Shown here in pieces: positions 61,601-64,000 of a DNA stretch of 64,000 nt. The DNA lies in assembly GCA_914767715.1 (NCBI GenBank), contig OU612066.1, positions 21,800,283 to 21,864,282 of the forward strand. The letters are read 5' to 3'. This DNA comes from Membranipora membranacea (lineage: Eukaryota; Bryozoa; Gymnolaemata; Cheilostomatida; Membraniporidae). Made by a program: the position numbers and the translations under genes. Numbering within the stretch: the first letter of the stretch is position 1; each line of letters opens with the position of its first letter. Under the pieces are notes generated by a model. That model ran no database searches. It was not told the origin of the DNA and was given only the letters and a program-made list of their open reading frames with translations.

Positions 61601-62100
61601 TGCTGGCCCTTATGATCATCATTGATATCACTCAACAACCTCAGGCTAACTACCTCACTACTACAATGAATGAAATGCATGTTATGTGATTTAGCTCATA
61701 GATTCACCTAGTATTAGCATTACTAGTCCACTACTTACTAATTGTGCCGCTGCGCTCCCAGAAGGCAGCGATTGCATCATCTCTAATAGCGTAACGCCGC
61801 TGATAACACATCATCAATGAGAAAAACCTGATGGACTTTTATGCAGTTCACAGTCATGGCATAGGTTATTTTTTTATATGTGCATTGATGAATAAACTAA
61901 ATATCTTAAGCTTTTCCCCTAGCCCAAACAAATTCAGCCGAATCCGAGTAATTCATGACCAAAGCAAAAGAGTTAAAATCTTGCCTGCCATCAATTTAAA
62001 TAACAGCAGTAATGACTCATGAGAATAATAAGTAAACTTACATGGCAGTTCTGTACATTTCTTCTTGTTGATAATATTTGTTATAGTAAGACATGTTCAT
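58674..62100 (-). CDS. Unknown acidic/basic protein family, copy C (intact)
   Basis: Seven exons on the minus strand: 62042-62100, 61551-61660, 61239-61310, 60695-60857, 60179-60397, 59700-59779 and 58674-58927. All have GT-AG borders and compatible phases, and together they give 957 nt or 318 residues with one stop at the end. The start MNMSYYNKYYQQ is shared with copy A. The chain is acidic and Ser-rich for its first two thirds (SDINDDHKGQQQDVSDLEDA, ESDAGYGSEEGSFLDEDQ, ETPLNLSLLEFANELTQL). The last exon has EIKPEP and a basic tail (LKRRVTECFKIAKSFLRN) that could be a nuclear or nucleic-acid-binding signal. No signal peptide, membrane segment or known domain is visible. Conservation of exon lengths and phases in three copies argues for a real gene. 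Function unknown. Confidence 0.75.
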
Positions 62101-64000
62101 GTAGTTATCACTTAGATTTCTATAGAATTTTACAGAGAATCACAGAAACACAGCTAGTTCAGACGGTAGCTTATTTCTGTTTGTTATGCTCAACATTCAG
62201 TCATCATTGTGCTAACTGTTGTGTCATGGCGTGTCTCCATCAGTTGTTGGCCATTATTACTCTAGGTCACTTGATTTTGATTATAAGTTGTCCTCTCATT
62301 ATTAGATTATGAGAGTAATAATTATGATAAATATAAGATGATTTTTCGTATTCAAAAATGATAAAATTATGTAGTTTATTCCTATGGTGTTCATATGACG
62401 TCCAGGATGAAATTGCCTGACAAATAAAATTGTGTTCATATTATTTTGTTAACATCTTCTTAGTAATTTCTTTAGATTTTTTCAAACTGACAACTTGGTG
62501 TTATATATAAATATAAACACACCATGATTGAACTTTTTCGCGAAACTTCCATACTCCATTCATATTATTCTGGCATCAGCTAATGCTGATTTAAAATTTA
62601 GTTGAGTTGTATAGGATTTGTTTTCTTCCATGTTGTAAGATAACTATCTCTGTCCGTGCTGAGTCGCAGCATAAAACATGGCTAGTCCAGACTGCAATCT
62701 TTGCTCATGTCATCAGACAGTTCTTTCGCCATCTTATTGGTATAAGTTGGTCCCATCAGTTTCATGATTAAAGGGATGTTTTATTTTTAGAATAACTGAA
62801 CTGTGGCTAGCTGCCGTACACTGATATTCAGAACTAGAAGGCTACACTGTGGTATTATAAATAGAGAAGGGCCATGCAGTAGCTAATGCATATCAGTGGA
62901 TATAGATATACCTCATCTGATATGTGAAGGTTACCGTAACTTGAAAGGGTGAGTTTTCATAATTATTCCTTCCTTTTCCTTTAGGACCCGGTAGGAGTTA
63001 GAGTGTCATCAGCATGTGATGTTCTCTCTGGAATCTAAAGGTTGCCTGTTATGATCTTGGGAGTTGTAGAAAGTGTCAAGGATTTGGATTTAAGGCTTAA
63101 CCAATTGTATTCATCAGCTCGATAACAATTCACATTCATTGTTTTTGGCAGTCATTACCCCTAACAAAGCTGAAAAATTTGCTATCTTTTGTGCAATGAT
63201 TAATCGAGAAACAGCGAAATTTACCTTCTCAACATTCACTCTACGCCAGATGTAACCCAGTGACAACGATCCCAATTATTCACATTCAAATCTTGAGCAC
63301 TGGGTACACACACTGATTTCGAGATTACACTATTAGCATGTGTATCTCTGATCGATAGAGCTGCTGTCGTAAATATTTGGGTTCCTACTTTCGGCTGAAT
63401 AAGAGGACAACTTATGATCAAACAATCATGATCGAAACAGAATTACCCAGCTCTGCATTATTAGTAATTCTATCTTCTCCCACTGAGCTTAGGCTAGCAA
63501 TACAAAGTTGTGATTTAACTTTGTTTGTCGAAAGTATGTACTAAATGCTCTTCTAAAACTGTAACAATGGTAAGATTAGATTTTCCCAAGTTAAATTAAA
63601 ATATTTAACAAGAAATGAGAAAATGATATGTGTATATCCAAAGGTTTGGGTATTCATCAATACGTCTCCTAAAAGCTGAATTTTAACTGCTCTGAGGCTA
63701 GGTGAATTAATTCACTCTCTATTGTCAGAGATATAAATGCAATAGTATATCACGTCATCAGTGTGCTTGATTCTATTGTATATGACCTAATGTGACCTAA
63801 TATGAGATGTTCAAACAGGCAGATATCCAGCGAGTAGCTACCAGTGGTACGCTAATTTCTTCCAACGGGTGTCGAGGTCACAAGGTCTGTGATTGAGACC
63901 AAAGGAGGTGACTGAAGTGTCGGGACGTTTATAAACTGTTGCTGGGGATCACATGAGATGCAACCCCGTTACGGACTTTGTCATCATGTACATGTAAGTT
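62101..64000. repeat. Module flank, duplicated at 18863-20780
   Basis: Highly similar to 18863-20780 with scattered substitutions and small indels, and continuing past the window end. It should contain the promoter of copy C close to 62101. No coding exon seen. Confidence 0.8.

Overview
The window is nuclear DNA from an invertebrate metazoan. It has AT-rich intergenic DNA, short GT-AG introns, RING/B-box (TRIM-like) genes, non-LTR and LTR retrotransposons, and many small hairpin or inverted-repeat elements. I cannot place the species. Nothing suggests a bacterium: there are no operons, Shine-Dalgarno sites or long uninterrupted ORFs outside the retroelements.

Layout. Positions 928-2653 hold four phase-consistent exons of an acyl-CoA oxidase. 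Most of the rest is a diverged threefold tandem segmental duplication. Each module carries, in order, a TRIM-like gene (+), a C18orf63/DUF4708-like gene or its remains (+), and a small acidic/basic gene of unknown family (-). Module 1 is about 3.2-20.8 kb, module 2 about 21.3-42.3 kb, and module 3 about 50.1 kb to the window end. Modules 1 and 3 resemble each other more than module 2.

The modules have decayed in a complementary way. The TRIM-like gene is intact only in module 2 (24931-29169, 8 exons, 623 aa). The unknown minus-strand gene is intact in module 3 (58674-62100, 7 exons, 318 aa), frameshifted in module 1 and truncated by a nonsense codon in module 2. The C18orf63-like gene keeps most of its visible exons only in module 1, where it carries an in-frame stop.

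Module 2 and the gap before module 3 were enlarged by insertions: a degenerate CR1/Jockey-like LINE (33.95-36.53 kb, -), a 145-bp LINE tail, a complete Ty3/Gypsy-type element with nearly identical LTRs and a CAAGT target duplication (42837-47610), and a TA-rich satellite (47.64-48.74 kb). Perfect hairpins with 8-9 bp flanking duplications sit at 39962-40080 and 48113-48234. TIR elements lie at 22345-22734 and 49466-50075.

The most original observations are the three-module architecture with reciprocal gene loss, an unrecognised gene family with an extra phase-neutral exon in one copy, a tandem array of exon-like cassettes upstream of the intact TRIM gene, and a short AGTTGTCC...GGACAACT-type hairpin that recurs at least twelve times. 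All gene models were built by eye from splice sites, reading phase and comparison among the three copies; there is no transcript evidence.
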